DNA from: JASHVB01 sp049522565
GTDB lineage: Bacteria > Pseudomonadota > Alphaproteobacteria > Acetobacterales > Acetobacteraceae
Length of the DNA stretch: 17,291 nt
Direction: 5' to 3'
NCBI GenBank assembly: GCA_049522565.1
Contig: JBEKNT010000116.1
Span: 1-17,291 of the forward strand
In this document: positions 7,278 to 14,758 of the stretch, in pieces
Layout of the letters: each line of letters opens with the position of its first letter
How positions within the stretch are numbered: the stretch's first letter is position 1
Translations under genes and position numbers: made by a program
The notes under the pieces: model-generated
Told to the model about the DNA's origin: nothing
Database searches by the model: none
What the model saw: the letters and a program-made list of their open reading frames with translations, nothing else

Positions 7278-7996
7278 GTCGCGCAGCGATCCCGCGGCGG
7301 TTGTCCGCTCGGCACGGGGTTCCGCCTCCCCGGCGGCGTGCTGGGCGGGACCCGGCCTCCCGGCACCCGCATCGGCGGCCTGCTCACTTCGCATGGGGCG
7401 CTTCGACCACGTTGTTTTCGCAGGGCGTCCGCCGCGCCGGCCCGCGCCGGAGCGCGGCGTGCCGGGACGACCGCACCGGCGCGGAAGCCGCCGGTGGCCA
7501 GGCTGCTGCCAGACGGCGAGGGCACTGGCGGACCGCGTCGCGGATCGTGCGGCCGGGACGAACAAGGTCGGGCATCCTGCGGTACTCCGGCATCGCTCAC
7601 GACCCTCTACCCATGTTCCTGTTGTGTTCTATGGGGCCGGCTGCCGGACTCCGCAAGCCATGTGGCAAGAGGACGGGCGGCGGCCCGGCGGAGACTGCGA
7701 CGACCGACGGAACGAAGCCCGGAAGACGCGGGCACCGCGACGAAGATACCAATCTATAGTTGCACGACAGTGCCACAATATTTAACAAATCGTAAAGACC
7801 CACAACCTGAAATTGCGGCGATTTCGCTGCACGGCGAGCCAGGCAGCGGCCTGGCGAGACAACGGCATGACCGCGCGGCCTGGCAACCATCGGGCACGGT
7901 GCCGCGATAGATGGCCGGACCATGCACCGGCGCGATCGGTCGCCGGAGACTCTGCCGGCCCGTCGCGATAGACTTTCCCAAAATCGGGAGGGTGCC
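7278..7996. other. Gene-poor region between hemD and the cupin gene
   Basis: About 720 bases lie between divergently transcribed genes. Several frames are open here, but they encode Arg/Pro/Gly-rich composition typical of GC-rich shadow frames and show no recognisable domain; I found no HemC or TsaD remnant. A distinctly AT-rich patch at about 7745-7800 includes TTGCAC at 7760-7765 and TAACAA at 7783-7788 (17-base spacer), a weak promoter candidate towards the cupin gene. The promoter of the hemD operon should also lie in this region, but I cannot place it. Confidence 0.5.
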
Positions 7997-8509
7997 ATGA
8001 TCCGATCTGCTTTTCGGCGCGACGTGGTGTTGGCCGCGCTCGCTTCGTCGCTGCCGCTCGGCCTTGGGGACAGCGCCGCGGCGAGCCCGCTCAATCCCGA
8101 ACAGACCATCATCCGTCCGCCCGGCGAGTTGCACTGGAAATCGAATCCCGCGTTCCCCCAGCCCAGCGTCGACAGTTGCCCGCTCACCGGCGACCCGACC
8201 CAGCCCGGACTCTACTACACGTTGGTGCGCTGGTGGCCCGGCTTCATGAGCGCGCCGCACCATTACACGACCGACCGGTTCTGCGTCGTGGTGTCGGGCA
8301 CGTGGTGGTGCAATAGCGGCGCCGATTTCGACCCCGCTGCCTGTGTTCCGGTGACGGCCGGCAGCTTCGTCCGCCGGGTTGCCGGAACGCCGCATTACGA
8401 CGGGGTCGTGCGCGGCCATCACGAGCCTGCCATCATCGCCATCTGCGGCATCGGACCGGTGAATTTCGCGCTCAGCGATCCCTCGCAGCCAGGCGTGCGG
8501 CGGGTGTGA
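7997..8509 (+). CDS. Exported cupin-fold protein
   Basis: This 170-residue protein has a signal peptide containing RRDVVLAALAS (residues 7-17), which looks like a Tat leader (RRDV-L), with cleavage near AAA at about 34-36. The mature part has a small beta-barrel cupin pattern: motif 1 around H88-H89-YTT-D93-RFCVVVSG, and motif 2 ending in GTPHYDG with H133, giving plausible metal ligands. Tat export would fit a metal loaded in the cytoplasm. ATG 7997 is chosen because GGGAGGG at 7986-7992 lies four bases before it and the signal peptide starts there; an upstream ATG at 7922 is less likely. The gene is followed after 68 bp by the first 2-oxoglutarate dioxygenase, so they may be co-transcribed. 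Substrate and enzymatic activity are unknown; a non-catalytic sensor or binding role is also possible. Confidence 0.72.
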   Translation: MIRSAFRRDVVLAALASSLPLGLGDSAAASPLNPEQTIIRPPGELHWKSNPAFPQPSVDSCPLTGDPTQPGLYYTLVRWWPGFMSAPHHYTTDRFCVVVSGTWWCNSGADFDPAACVPVTAGSFVRRVAGTPHYDGVVRGHHEPAIIAICGIGPVNFALSDPSQPGVRRV

Positions 8510-8561
8510 GCGGCGATCTGGTGCCGCGCACCGCGCGCGTTATACTCGCCGGTATCGGATC

Positions 8562-8569
8562 GAGGAGGA
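8562..8569 (+). promoter_or_regulatory. Strong Shine-Dalgarno of the first dioxygenase gene
   Basis: GAGGAGGA ends eight bases before ATG 8578. It decides this start over the ATG at 8506, which overlaps the cupin stop region and would add a non-homologous extension. A TATACT hexamer at 8541-8546 could be a -10 element, but its -35 region is poor. Confidence 0.65.
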
Positions 8570-8577
8570 AGCCGCCA

Positions 8578-9483
8578 ATGAGCATCAGCATGCGTCCCCT
8601 GCACCGGCATTTCGCCGGCGAGGTGTCCGGCCTGGACATCACCCGACCGCTGTCGGTCGAGGCGGTCGCCGCGATCGAGGCCGGCATGGACCGCTATGCG
8701 GTACTGGCGTTTCCCGATCAGCCGTTGACGGATGAGCAGCAGTGCGCGTTCAGCCGGAATTTCGGCGAGCTGGAGGTGACGCTGATCGGGCAACTGAGCA
8801 AGCCGGAGGAACGGCGCCTCGGCGACCGGCTGGAACTCGGCGACATTTCGAATCTCGATGCCCAGAACAAGCTGCGCGCGCGCGATGATCAGAAGCGGAT
8901 GTATGCGCTGGCCAACCGGCTGTGGCACTCGGACGCGTCGTTCCGCGCGATCGGCGCCGGCTATACGCTGCTGCATGCCCGCATCGTGCCGGGCAAGGGC
9001 GGCAATACGGAATTCGCCGACATGCGCGCCGCCTATGACGCGCTGGATGCCGCGACCAAGGCCGAGATCGAAGACCTGGTCTGCGAACATTCGATCGTGT
9101 TTTCGCGAGAGCAGATCGGGTTTGCGGTAGAGGATGCGGGGAATGCCGACAAGCTGCGGCCGGTGCGGCATCGGCTGGTGGTGACGCATCCGGTGACCGG
9201 AAGAAAATCGCTGTATTTGTCGTCGCATATCGGCGGCATCGTCGGCTGGCCGGTGCCCGAGGCGCGCGCCTTCATTCGCGACCTGACGGAACATGCGACC
9301 CAGCCGGAGTTCGTCTATACCCACAAGTGGCGGGTGAACGAGCTGGTGATGTGGGACAATCGCACGGTGATGCATCGGGCTCGCCGCTTCGACGATCTGC
9401 GCGAGGTGCGCGATCTGCGCCGCACGTCGATCAAGGGGACGGGTGTGACGGCGGCGCCGCTGGCGTTGCAGGCGGCGGAGTGA
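8578..9483 (+). CDS. TauD/TfdA-family Fe(II)/2-oxoglutarate dioxygenase, paralogue 1
   Basis: This 301-residue cytoplasmic dioxygenase couples 2-oxoglutarate decarboxylation to substrate hydroxylation. In this family hydroxylation commonly triggers release of sulfite (taurine) or a phenol (phenoxyacetates). Iron ligands are visible: H117-x-D119 in WHSD and the distal H266 in MHRARRFD. The arginines that should bind the 2-oxoglutarate carboxylate are R278 and R282 in RDLRR. The N-terminal GEVSGLDITRPL and the overall layout are TfdA-like. The ATG at 8578 has an excellent Shine-Dalgarno and aligns with the starts of the two paralogues at 11205 and 12118. The C-terminus (TGVTAAPLALQAAE) differs from paralogues 2 and 3 but matches the fossil at 10981-11100. 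The substrate is unknown; taurine, a sulfonated sugar or an aryloxyalkanoate are all open. Confidence 0.88.
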   Translation: MSISMRPLHRHFAGEVSGLDITRPLSVEAVAAIEAGMDRYAVLAFPDQPLTDEQQCAFSRNFGELEVTLIGQLSKPEERRLGDRLELGDISNLDAQNKLRARDDQKRMYALANRLWHSDASFRAIGAGYTLLHARIVPGKGGNTEFADMRAAYDALDAATKAEIEDLVCEHSIVFSREQIGFAVEDAGNADKLRPVRHRLVVTHPVTGRKSLYLSSHIGGIVGWPVPEARAFIRDLTEHATQPEFVYTHKWRVNELVMWDNRTVMHRARRFDDLREVRDLRRTSIKGTGVTAAPLALQAAE

Positions 9484-9502
9484 ACGCGGCACGACGATCG
9501 GC

Positions 9503-10858
9503 GTGGTCGCGTTTCATCGGCGCGAAAGCCAGATCGTCGTCCTGACCAGCGTATTTCTGTTTTTGGTTTGGGCGAACATCGAGACCCCCCTGTGGGGGGA
9601 TGATTACTGCGAGGCGATCCCGGTCAGCCTGGCCGAGCCGTTCGTGTTGGCCTGGCACGATTACTTCACGTGGACCGGGCGATTCTTCGTCACCGCGATC
9701 AGCTATTTCGTCATCTCCCCGGGGCCGGTCTGGGCGGCGATCCCGTTCGACATCGCCAACGCCGCCATATTCGTTTGCCTGGTCCGCAATGTCCTCGGGC
9801 TGGCGCGCATCGCCGGCGGGCAATCCGCGGCGGAGCGTCCACCGTTGGCCTCGGCGGTCGATATCGGCTGCGTTGCCTTGCTGCTGTGGTGGCTGCCGCG
9901 GGACATTGCCGAGGTCGCCTTATGGAAGACCGGTTCCATCGATTATCTTTGGGCGGTAACCGGCGAACTCTGGGTGCTGCGCTGGATGCTTGCGGGCAAC
10001 CGGGGGAATGGCATCTGGCGCGTGCTGTTCTCCTGCGTGATCGCAACGTTCCTGGAAACCATGTCGGTGTTGGTTTCGGCGCTGCTGGTGGTCTATTGCC
10101 TGTGGTGCCGGCGCAGGCGCCGGCGGGCACCTGTCGGGCTGATGGTCGGTCATGTCGTCGGTAGCATTGGCTTGCTGGCCGCTCCCGGCAATTTTGTCCG
10201 GGCCAGCACGTTGGCGCACAGCCCGCTGACGGATCGTCTCGCCGGGGTGTTGGCGAATTTGGGCAGCCTGTTCGATGCCTATTGGCTGCCGGTCGTGGCG
10301 ATCGTTGCCTTGTCGTTGGTTTATCGCGGTGGCCCCGACAAGACGGCGCCGGCCCCGGACAGGACGCACCGCATTTCCGGGCCGCACGCTGTCGGACGTG
10401 TCTTCCGCGCCGGCCAGGGCTGGATCTTCTTGGTGGTGGCATTGCTCTACATGGCGACACTGCTTGGTCCGCCGCGCGCGGCGCTGGCGGCGCGGGTTTC
10501 GTTTCCCGCCAGCATCTTTCTGGTCTGCTATATCGCCGCCGTGTTTTTCCAACGGCCGGTGACAGAGCGGGCCAATCGGATCGGCATTCTGGTGTTGCTG
10601 GTGCTCCTGGGTTGCCACCTCGCCCTCGTTGTTCCGGATCTGCGCTACCTCGCGCGCGTGCATCGGACCTGGGCCGATGACAAGCAATTCCAGATGGGCC
10701 CCGACACCGACGTGACACTGCCGATGGTGCGGGTCAACGGACGGACCTTATATACCCGGAAGGATATGTTTTTCGAAGGCTTGACCGCGGACCCCACCTA
10801 TTTCGTCAATCGCTGCTATGCGGCGGTGATGCATGTAAGGACGGTGCGGGTTCGATAG
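9503..10858 (+). CDS. Polytopic membrane protein, DUF6056-like
   Basis: This 451-residue integral membrane protein has about ten hydrophobic segments. The first helix (about 11-27) is followed by WGDDYC (31-36) and WTGRFF (57-62); WKTGSIDYLW lies at 141-150. These features recall DUF6056-type membrane proteins, which often sit near surface-polysaccharide genes and resemble GT-C glycosyltransferase topology, with acidic residues after helix 1. The call is from memory of the motif pattern, so it is moderate. The start is GTG 9503, 19 bp after paralogue 1; no ATG is available nearby. Codon choice is visibly less GC-biased (many TTG, TAT, GTT codons) than in the flanking genes. Together with its place inside a broken dioxygenase array, this suggests acquisition. 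It shows no obvious functional link to the dioxygenases. Confidence 0.68.
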   Translation: MVAFHRRESQIVVLTSVFLFLVWANIETPLWGDDYCEAIPVSLAEPFVLAWHDYFTWTGRFFVTAISYFVISPGPVWAAIPFDIANAAIFVCLVRNVLGLARIAGGQSAAERPPLASAVDIGCVALLLWWLPRDIAEVALWKTGSIDYLWAVTGELWVLRWMLAGNRGNGIWRVLFSCVIATFLETMSVLVSALLVVYCLWCRRRRRRAPVGLMVGHVVGSIGLLAAPGNFVRASTLAHSPLTDRLAGVLANLGSLFDAYWLPVVAIVALSLVYRGGPDKTAPAPDRTHRISGPHAVGRVFRAGQGWIFLVVALLYMATLLGPPRAALAARVSFPASIFLVCYIAAVFFQRPVTERANRIGILVLLVLLGCHLALVVPDLRYLARVHRTWADDKQFQMGPDTDVTLPMVRVNGRTLYTRKDMFFEGLTADPTYFVNRCYAAVMHVRTVRVR

Positions 10859-10897
10859 TGTTCTGATCCTGACGCTTCGATCCCAAGGACAGGCAGC

Positions 10898-10955
10898 GAC
10901 CGCCCCCCTTGTGTCATGGCCGGCGAAGGCCGGCCATGACACAAGGGGGGCGGTC
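10898..10955. repeat. Perfect 27-bp inverted repeat with GAAG loop
   Basis: Arms at 10898-10924 and 10929-10955 are perfectly complementary around the loop GAAG (10925-10928). The core is TCATGGCCGGC / GCCGGCCATGA, flanked by C6/G6 tracts. It lies 39 bp after the membrane-protein gene and could terminate its transcript, but with no T-run it fits a dispersed palindromic repeat better. The same CATGGCC(G/T)GC core recurs in the hairpin at 13013-13038. Confidence 0.8.
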
Positions 10956-10980
10956 AGCGGGGTCGACCCGTCAGTATCAC

Positions 10981-11100
10981 TACACGAGGGACAACGCCCT
11001 GCCGAGTTGGGCGCCCTCCACCGCGCCTCGCATCGAGGAAACCGGTGTGACGCCGGCGCCTTTGACGTTGCAGGCGACGCCCTGGAGGTTGCTTGCGTGA
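10981..11100 (+). pseudogene. C-terminal fossil of a TauD/TfdA-type dioxygenase
   Basis: The frame from 10981 to the TGA at 11098 encodes RDNALP, then a scrambled stretch, then ETGVTPAPLTLQATP. The last part matches the C-terminus of paralogue 1 (GTGVTAAPLALQAAE): by hand count 33 of 39 bases agree between 11041-11079 and 9439-9477. RDNALP resembles RYDNALPRD near the end of paralogue 2. No catalytic domain remains, and the perfect inverted repeat lies just upstream. I read it as the truncated tail of a lost or partly duplicated dioxygenase gene. Confidence 0.7.
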
Positions 11101-11204
11101 CGTGGATTGGGTAGATGGAGCGTTGAATGGATGATGCCTCCCTTGTGCGAGAGGCCGTTCACAATCCGCTCATTGCGCTTTCCTCCCGGCAGGATCAACC
11201 AGCG

Positions 11205-12098
11205 ATGACGATCAGCATATCTCCCCTGCATCCTGGCTTCGCCGGCGAGGTCTCCGGCGTCGATACGACCCGTCCACTGTCGCGCGACGCGGTGGCGGCG
11301 ATTGAATCCGGCATGGACCGCTACGCCGTTCTGGTGTTCCGCGACCAGCACCTGACCGACGAGCAGCAGCTCGTGTTCAGTCGCAGCTTCGGCGCGTTGG
11401 AGGAAACCCGCGGCACCGGCATTTCCAAGCCGGGCGAGCAGCGCCTGCATCCGGCGTTTGCCGACGTGTCGAACCTGGACAAGGACAACAAGCTGCTGGA
11501 GCGCGACAGCCGGCGGCGGCTGTACAGCCTCGGCAATATGCTGTGGCACTCGGACAGCTCGTTCAAGGCGGTGCCGGCGAAGTATTCGATCCTGTCCGGC
11601 CGGATCGTCACCAGCGTCGGCGGCAACACCGAGTTTGCCGACATGCGCGCCGCCTATGCCGCGCTGGACGACGCCACGAAAGCCGAAATCGACGACCTGG
11701 TCTGCGAACATTCGCTGATCTATTCGCGCGGGATACTCGGCTTCACCGACCTGACGCCGGAGGAGCGCGCGACCATGCGCCCGGTGCGCCAGCGCCTGGT
11801 GCGCACGCATCCGGCGACGGGCGAAAAATCGCTTTATCTCGCCTCGCATATCGGCGCGATCATCGGCTGGCCGGTGCCGGAAGCGCGCGCCTTCATCCGC
11901 GACCTGACAGAGCATGCGACGCAACGCCAGTTCGTTTACGCGCACACGTGGCGGCCCTACGACCTGGTGATGTGGGACAACCGTGTCACCATGCATCGCG
12001 TGCGCCGCTACGATAACGCGCTGCCGCGCGACATGCGCCGCACCACCGTCGCCGGAACCGAGATGACCGCCGCGCAAGCCAGCCTTGCAGCGGCATGA
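11205..12098 (+). CDS. TauD/TfdA-family Fe(II)/2-oxoglutarate dioxygenase, paralogue 2
   Basis: This 297-residue enzyme has the complete facial triad: H115-x-D117 in WHSD, and the distal H264 in MHRVRRYD, followed by RDMRRTT with the co-substrate arginines. It aligns along its whole length with paralogues 1 and 3 (shared blocks MDRYAVL, GNTEFADMRAAY, TKAEIDDLVCEHS, GWPVPEARAFIRDLTEHATQ). The frame is open to ATG 11127, but the ATG at 11205 matches the paralogue starts (MTISISPL versus MSISMRPL and VTISMRQI) and has AGGA ten bases before it. Only 19 bp separate it from paralogue 3, so they are one operon. The region between residues about 60 and 105, which shapes the substrate pocket in this family, differs most among the copies, suggesting different substrates or enantiomers. 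The substrate cannot be assigned. Confidence 0.88.
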   Translation: MTISISPLHPGFAGEVSGVDTTRPLSRDAVAAIESGMDRYAVLVFRDQHLTDEQQLVFSRSFGALEETRGTGISKPGEQRLHPAFADVSNLDKDNKLLERDSRRRLYSLGNMLWHSDSSFKAVPAKYSILSGRIVTSVGGNTEFADMRAAYAALDDATKAEIDDLVCEHSLIYSRGILGFTDLTPEERATMRPVRQRLVRTHPATGEKSLYLASHIGAIIGWPVPEARAFIRDLTEHATQRQFVYAHTWRPYDLVMWDNRVTMHRVRRYDNALPRDMRRTTVAGTEMTAAQASLAAA

Positions 12099-12117
12099 CG
12101 CAACGGAGCCAGCAGCC

Positions 12118-12996
12118 GTGACCATCAGCATGCGACAGATCGTTCCCAGCTTCGCCGGCGAGGCGTCCGGTATCGACATCACGCAGCCGCTGGGTGCCGA
12201 CGACGTGGCGGCGATCGAAGCCGGTATGGACCGTTATGCCGTGCTGGTGTTCCGTGACCAGCCACTGACCGACGATCAGCAGCGCGCGTTCACCCGCAAT
12301 TTTGGCAGGCTGGAACAGGCGCCGGGCGGCCACGTGGCGAAGCTGCACGAACGGCGGCTGCCGCTCGACATGCAGGACGCGTCGAATCTCGACAAAGAGC
12401 AGCGGGTGTTTGCGCGCGACGACCGGCGGCGCATGTTCAACCTAGGCAACCGGCTGTGGCACTCGGACAGTTCGTACCGCGCGGTGCCGGCGAAATACTC
12501 GCTGCTGTCCGGACGCATCGTGGTGGACAAAGGCGGACACACGGAATTTGCCGATATGCGCGGCGCCTATGACGCGCTGGACGATGCGACCAAGGCGGAG
12601 ATCGAAGACCTGGTGTGCGAGCATTCGCTGATGTTCTCGCGCGGCGTGCTCGGCTTTGAAATTGCCGACGAAGAACGGGCGATGTTCCGCCCGGTGCGCC
12701 AGCGGCTGGTGCGCAGGCATCCGGTGACGGGACGGAAATCGCTGTTCCTGTCGGCGCATGCCGGCACCATCGTCGGCTGGCCGGTGCCGGAAGCCCGCGC
12801 CTTCCTGCGCGACCTGATAGAGCATGCAACGCAGCCGCAATTCGTCTATTCGCACAAGTGGCGGCAGTACGACCTGGTGGTCTGGGACAATCGCCAGACC
12901 ATGCACCGGGTGACGCGTTTCGATGAGAGCCAGGTGCGCGACATGCGCCGCACCACGGTCGCAGGCGACGCGATGACCGTTGCGCAGGCGGCCTGA
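12118..12996 (+). CDS. TauD/TfdA-family Fe(II)/2-oxoglutarate dioxygenase, paralogue 3
   Basis: This is the third copy, 292 residues, with intact iron ligands H115-x-D117 (WHSD) and H263 (MHRVTRFD) and the 2-oxoglutarate arginines in RDMRRTT. It is more like paralogue 2 than paralogue 1 (shared AVPAKYS, SGRIV, RPVRQRLVR). The start is GTG 12118, supported by GGAG nine bases upstream (12105-12108) and by alignment with the paralogues; an in-frame ATG at 12085 would overlap paralogue 2 and add unmatched residues. It is co-transcribed with paralogue 2. A bidirectional hairpin 16 bp after its stop separates it from the convergent MFS gene. As with the other copies, the substrate is unknown; taurine-like sulfonates and aryloxyalkanoates are typical of the wider family. 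Confidence 0.88.
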   Translation: MTISMRQIVPSFAGEASGIDITQPLGADDVAAIEAGMDRYAVLVFRDQPLTDDQQRAFTRNFGRLEQAPGGHVAKLHERRLPLDMQDASNLDKEQRVFARDDRRRMFNLGNRLWHSDSSYRAVPAKYSLLSGRIVVDKGGHTEFADMRGAYDALDDATKAEIEDLVCEHSLMFSRGVLGFEIADEERAMFRPVRQRLVRRHPVTGRKSLFLSAHAGTIVGWPVPEARAFLRDLIEHATQPQFVYSHKWRQYDLVVWDNRQTMHRVTRFDESQVRDMRRTTVAGDAMTVAQAA

Positions 12997-13012
12997 ACCA
13001 AGCGCGTCCCCG

Positions 13013-13038
13013 GCATGGCCTGCGACGGCAGGCCATGC
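13013..13038. terminator. Bidirectional hairpin between convergent genes
   Basis: GCATGGCCTGC at 13013-13023 pairs perfectly with 13028-13038 around the loop GACG. It sits 16 bp after the dioxygenase stop and 35 bp after the MFS stop, a natural place for a two-way terminator. It has no T-run and shares its core with the large inverted repeat at 10898-10955, so it may be a repeat element used as a terminator. Confidence 0.6.
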
Positions 13039-13073
13039 GCGACGCCCTGGCTGGCGCGCTGCCCCGCGCGCCG

Positions 13074-14498
13074 CTACGCCTCGGCGATGCGCGCGCTTGC
13101 CTCGCCGCGAGCCGTTCCCTGCGCATCCTCATCGACCGTCATCGCGCGGCCGTGCGTCTCCACACCAAGCAGCGTGAACGACAGCCCGACCAGCACCATA
13201 CCGAATGCGAGGAACAGGAAGGCGGGCAGCACCGCATCCTCGGTCGCTTTCGGCGACACGAGATTGCCGGTGCCGGCGATCAACGCGAGGCTCAGCGGAC
13301 CGAGGATCTTGCCCACGCCGTTCGCCGCCTGCCCAAGCCCCGAGGAACGTGCGCCCATGCGGACGCCGAACAGCTCAACAGTGTACGGCGCGAGGTTGGA
13401 GAATCCGCCGTCGATGCCGAAGGTCGAGCAACACAGCAGCACCACCAGCAGCGGCACGCCGCCGACGAACACCTGGTTGAAATATGCCGCGGCGATCAGT
13501 GCGAGAGCCGCGCCGAAACCGAACACCTGGCCGCAGCGACGCCGCCCCATCAGCGGCGAGAGGAAACTCACCAGGATCTTGCCCGCCACGCCTGCTCCGG
13601 CGACGAACACGAAATACTTCGCCGCCTGCGGCACCGGAATGTGCAGCAGCAACGCGACGATCGTCGGACCCCACAGATACACGCCGTAAGCGGCGGTGGA
13701 CGACCCGCCCCAGATGATCACCGTCTCCCAGAAGCGGCGCGGATTGCTGTACAGTTCCGACAGGCGGCCGGAGGGCTGGGTGGCCGGCGGCATGCTCGGC
13801 AGCGGCACTTGTTCCAGAGGCAATCCGAGTTGGCGTGCCACCTGAGCGCGTGCCTCGGCGAAGCGTCCCTTGGCGGTGAGCCAGCGCACCGATTCCGGCA
13901 CGAAGACCGCAATGGCGATGCCGACTGGCACCGGCAACGCACCCAACATCGCAACGCCGCGCCAGCCCAGCGCCGACAGCAGCGCGGCCGATGTCGCCGA
14001 CGCCACCAATGTGCCGGCGGTGGCGAACACCACATAGAAGCTCGACAGCGACGTTCGATACCGCGTCGGCGCCTGTTCCACCACGATGGTCAGGCACGGT
14101 GTCACCGCCGCGGTCAGGCCGAAGCCCACGACGAAGCGCAGCACGGCGAACAATCCCCAGGCGTGGTCGGGAACGAAGCCGATCGATCCGGCACCGATGC
14201 CGCAGATGAACGTGCCGAACACAAGCTGGCGCTTGCGTCCCCACGCATCCGACAGGCTGCCCCAAACGATCGCGCCGCAGATTGCGCCAAGGCCGCCGCT
14301 ATAGAGGATCACCGCGGACTGGCCATACGTCAGTTGCCATTGTGGACCGAGCACGGCGACGAGGAATCCGACGACCAGGAAGTCGAAGAACTCGAGCACC
14401 GTGATCAGCGCCAGCAGACTGAAGACGAACCAGTAGCGGCGGTTGAGCCGGGCGGTGTCGAACAGCGACAGCAAGGCTTCGGACGTTTGTCCGTTCAT
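13074..14498 (-). CDS. MFS transporter, metabolite:H+ symporter type
   Basis: This 474-residue inner-membrane transporter of the major facilitator superfamily has about twelve helices. Motif A, G-SLSD84-A-W-GRKR90, lies between helices 2 and 3. PESVRWL follows helix 6, as in the sugar and aromatic-acid symporter branches, and D39 in helix 1 (EFFDFLVVGF) is a likely proton-coupling acid. The ATG at 14498 is fixed by AGGAGGAGG seven bases upstream; the longer open frame to 14696 has no such support. The gene converges on the dioxygenase array and diverges from the GST gene. Related MFS carriers such as TfdK import the substrates of TfdA-type dioxygenases, so a role in feeding the neighbouring oxygenases is plausible but inferred only from position. 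Confidence 0.87.
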   Translation of the reverse strand: MNGQTSEALLSLFDTARLNRRYWFVFSLLALITVLEFFDFLVVGFLVAVLGPQWQLTYGQSAVILYSGGLGAICGAIVWGSLSDAWGRKRQLVFGTFICGIGAGSIGFVPDHAWGLFAVLRFVVGFGLTAAVTPCLTIVVEQAPTRYRTSLSSFYVVFATAGTLVASATSAALLSALGWRGVAMLGALPVPVGIAIAVFVPESVRWLTAKGRFAEARAQVARQLGLPLEQVPLPSMPPATQPSGRLSELYSNPRRFWETVIIWGGSSTAAYGVYLWGPTIVALLLHIPVPQAAKYFVFVAGAGVAGKILVSFLSPLMGRRRCGQVFGFGAALALIAAAYFNQVFVGGVPLLVVLLCCSTFGIDGGFSNLAPYTVELFGVRMGARSSGLGQAANGVGKILGPLSLALIAGTGNLVSPKATEDAVLPAFLFLAFGMVLVGLSFTLLGVETHGRAMTVDEDAQGTARGEASARIAEA

Positions 14499-14505
14499 GG
14501 GGGCG

Positions 14506-14514
14506 CCTCCTCCT
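14506..14514 (-). promoter_or_regulatory. Strong Shine-Dalgarno of the MFS gene
   Basis: On the minus strand this reads AGGAGGAGG, seven bases before the ATG at 14498. It fixes the start and suggests efficient translation. Confidence 0.75.
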
Positions 14515-14552
14515 GGCGCCGTCGGTCGCGTTCGGGCCGAACGGCGCCGTTG

Positions 14553-14747
14553 TTGCGAAGCCAACGCAATCTTGCGCCGTCTCCGGTGGAGCGGCACTTC
14601 CTCTTGGGCCCAGGGCCAAATGCGCACGGACCGGCATCGAGCACCGGCCACCCGGACAGCGTACTCGAGATGCCAGCCGACGGCAACGATTTCCACGTTG
14701 ACAGCAGCTTACGCATTGGCAAACCAGTGTTGCCGCAACCGGGTTGC
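14553..14747. promoter_or_regulatory. Divergent MFS/GST control region with operator-like palindromes
   Basis: The 260-bp divergent gap has two TTGC/GCAA palindromes. One is TTGCG-N7-CGCAA at 14553-14569 near the MFS start. The other is an overlapping set at 14729-14747, GTTGC-C-GCAAC running into GCAACC-G-GGTTGC, just before the GST ribosome site. A perfect TTGACA lies at 14698-14703, but the expected -10 (AAACCA, 17-base spacer) is poor. A repressor acting on both genes is possible; this is inferred from symmetry only. Confidence 0.35.
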
Positions 14748-14758
14748 TGGAGCATGCC

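Noticed and set aside
7278..7394. Extension of hemD to ATG 7394
   Set aside because: Weaker GC3, no homology-like content and a length beyond the family norm; the GTG at 7277 is preferred, though the ATG is not excluded.
10909..11114. Small plus-strand ORFs starting in the 27-bp inverted repeat (MSWPAKAGHD type)
   Set aside because: Their N-termini are translations of the palindromic repeat; only the C-terminal part of one frame has meaning, as a dioxygenase fossil.
10980..12182. 400-residue minus-strand frame opposite dioxygenase paralogue 2
   Set aside because: It mirrors the dioxygenase codon pattern; similar antisense frames appear opposite all three paralogues, as expected from their shared sequence.
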